In this document: positions 45,897 to 45,946 of the stretch, piece by piece | How positions within the stretch are numbered: position 1 is the stretch's first letter | How the letters are laid out: the number at the start of each line of letters is the position of its first letter | Assembly (NCBI GenBank): GCA_946478305.1 | Contig: CAMLBO010000032.1 | Span: forward strand, 1 to 45,946 | Direction: 5' to 3' | Source: an uncultured Enterobacterales bacterium | GTDB lineage: Bacteria > Pseudomonadota > Gammaproteobacteria > Enterobacterales > Enterobacteriaceae | DNA: 45,946 nt | Position numbers and translations under genes: made by a program | The notes under the pieces: model-generated | The model's database searches: none | Seen by the model: only the letters and a program-made list of their open reading frames with translations | Told to the model about the DNA's origin: nothing

Positions 45897-45946
45897 CTGT
45901 CTCTTATACACATCTGACGCTGCCGACGACTCCTTACGTGTAGATC
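45897..45946. other. Illumina Nextera adapter read-through (not genomic)
   Basis: CTGTCTCTTATACACATCT at 45897-45915 is the Tn5 mosaic end, and GACGCTGCCGACGA at 45916-45929 completes the reverse complement of the Nextera read-1 adapter. CTCCTTAC at 45930-45937 equals the reverse complement of the Nextera i5 index GTAAGGAG. GTGTAGATC at 45938-45946 is the start of the reverse-complemented P5 sequence. All 50 bases fit with no mismatch that I can see. Confidence 0.98.

Noticed and set aside
45713-45913. Minus-strand frame encoding a protein that starts MCIRDS
   Set aside because: Its start is translated from the Nextera adapter and the rest is antisense to citF and citX.
1-45946. Search for tRNA, rRNA, CRISPR arrays, phage genes and insertion sequences
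   Set aside because: None seen. The accessory blocks carry no integrase, transposase or attachment-site repeats that I could recognise.

Overview
The window carries 36 protein genes that I can support, with no rRNA, tRNA, CRISPR array, prophage or insertion sequence seen. It is chromosome from a member of the Enterobacterales. The backbone genes follow the E. coli order yejK-rplY-radD-rsuA-bcr ... yejG-yejFEBA-pdeN(rtn)-mepS-lpxT-yeiR ... yeiQ-efpL-yeiW-setB-fruBKA-nfo-yeiH-yeiE-lysP, and the proteins are close to full length against E. coli as I remember it. A copy of the ERIC repeat agrees with this. The added sugar-acid oxidation and citrate lyase genes suggest a Rahnella/Serratia/Ewingella-like or Erwiniaceae organism rather than Escherichia, but the genus is inference.

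Layout. 1-5539: yejK (5' end cut off by the window edge), rplY, radD, rsuA, bcr. 5572-15633: an accessory block for sugar acids. It holds an MFS permease, a 2-hydroxyacid dehydrogenase, an IdnR/GntR-type LacI repressor, idnO, an ERIC element, a second SDR, aqpZ, and a three-gene membrane dehydrogenase (Tat-exported small subunit, FAD/GMC subunit, triheme cytochrome c). 16225-25874: yejG, the YejABEF peptide importer, the c-di-GMP phosphodiesterase pdeN, mepS and lpxT. 25936-29964: yeiR, an orphan pilin-like secreted protein, a UxuR/ExuR-type regulator and yeiQ. 30246-41615: efpL, yeiW, setB, the Cra-type fructose operon fruBKA, nfo, yeiH, yeiE, lysP. 41964-45896: citCDEF and the first part of citX, the fermentative citrate lyase operon.

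How the genes work together. The 5.5-15.6 kb block reads as an oxidise-outside, re-import, reduce-inside scheme. The periplasmic dehydrogenase would oxidise gluconate (or a similar polyol or acid) and feed electrons to the quinone pool. The permease would take up the ketogluconate. IdnO and the hydroxyacid dehydrogenase would reduce it to gluconate in the cytoplasm. A GntR/IdnR-type box and two CRP-like palindromes sit in front of the cytoplasmic genes. Around 27.5-30.1 kb, the GntR-family regulator and yeiQ share a near-identical 13-bp palindrome in their upstream regions, which predicts a small private regulon.

The last 50 bases (45897-45946) are not biological. They match the reverse complement of the Illumina Nextera read-1 transposase adapter, followed by an 8-base index and the start of the P5 sequence. 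citX is therefore cut by a library artefact at a contig end, and any reading frame running through those bases should be discarded.
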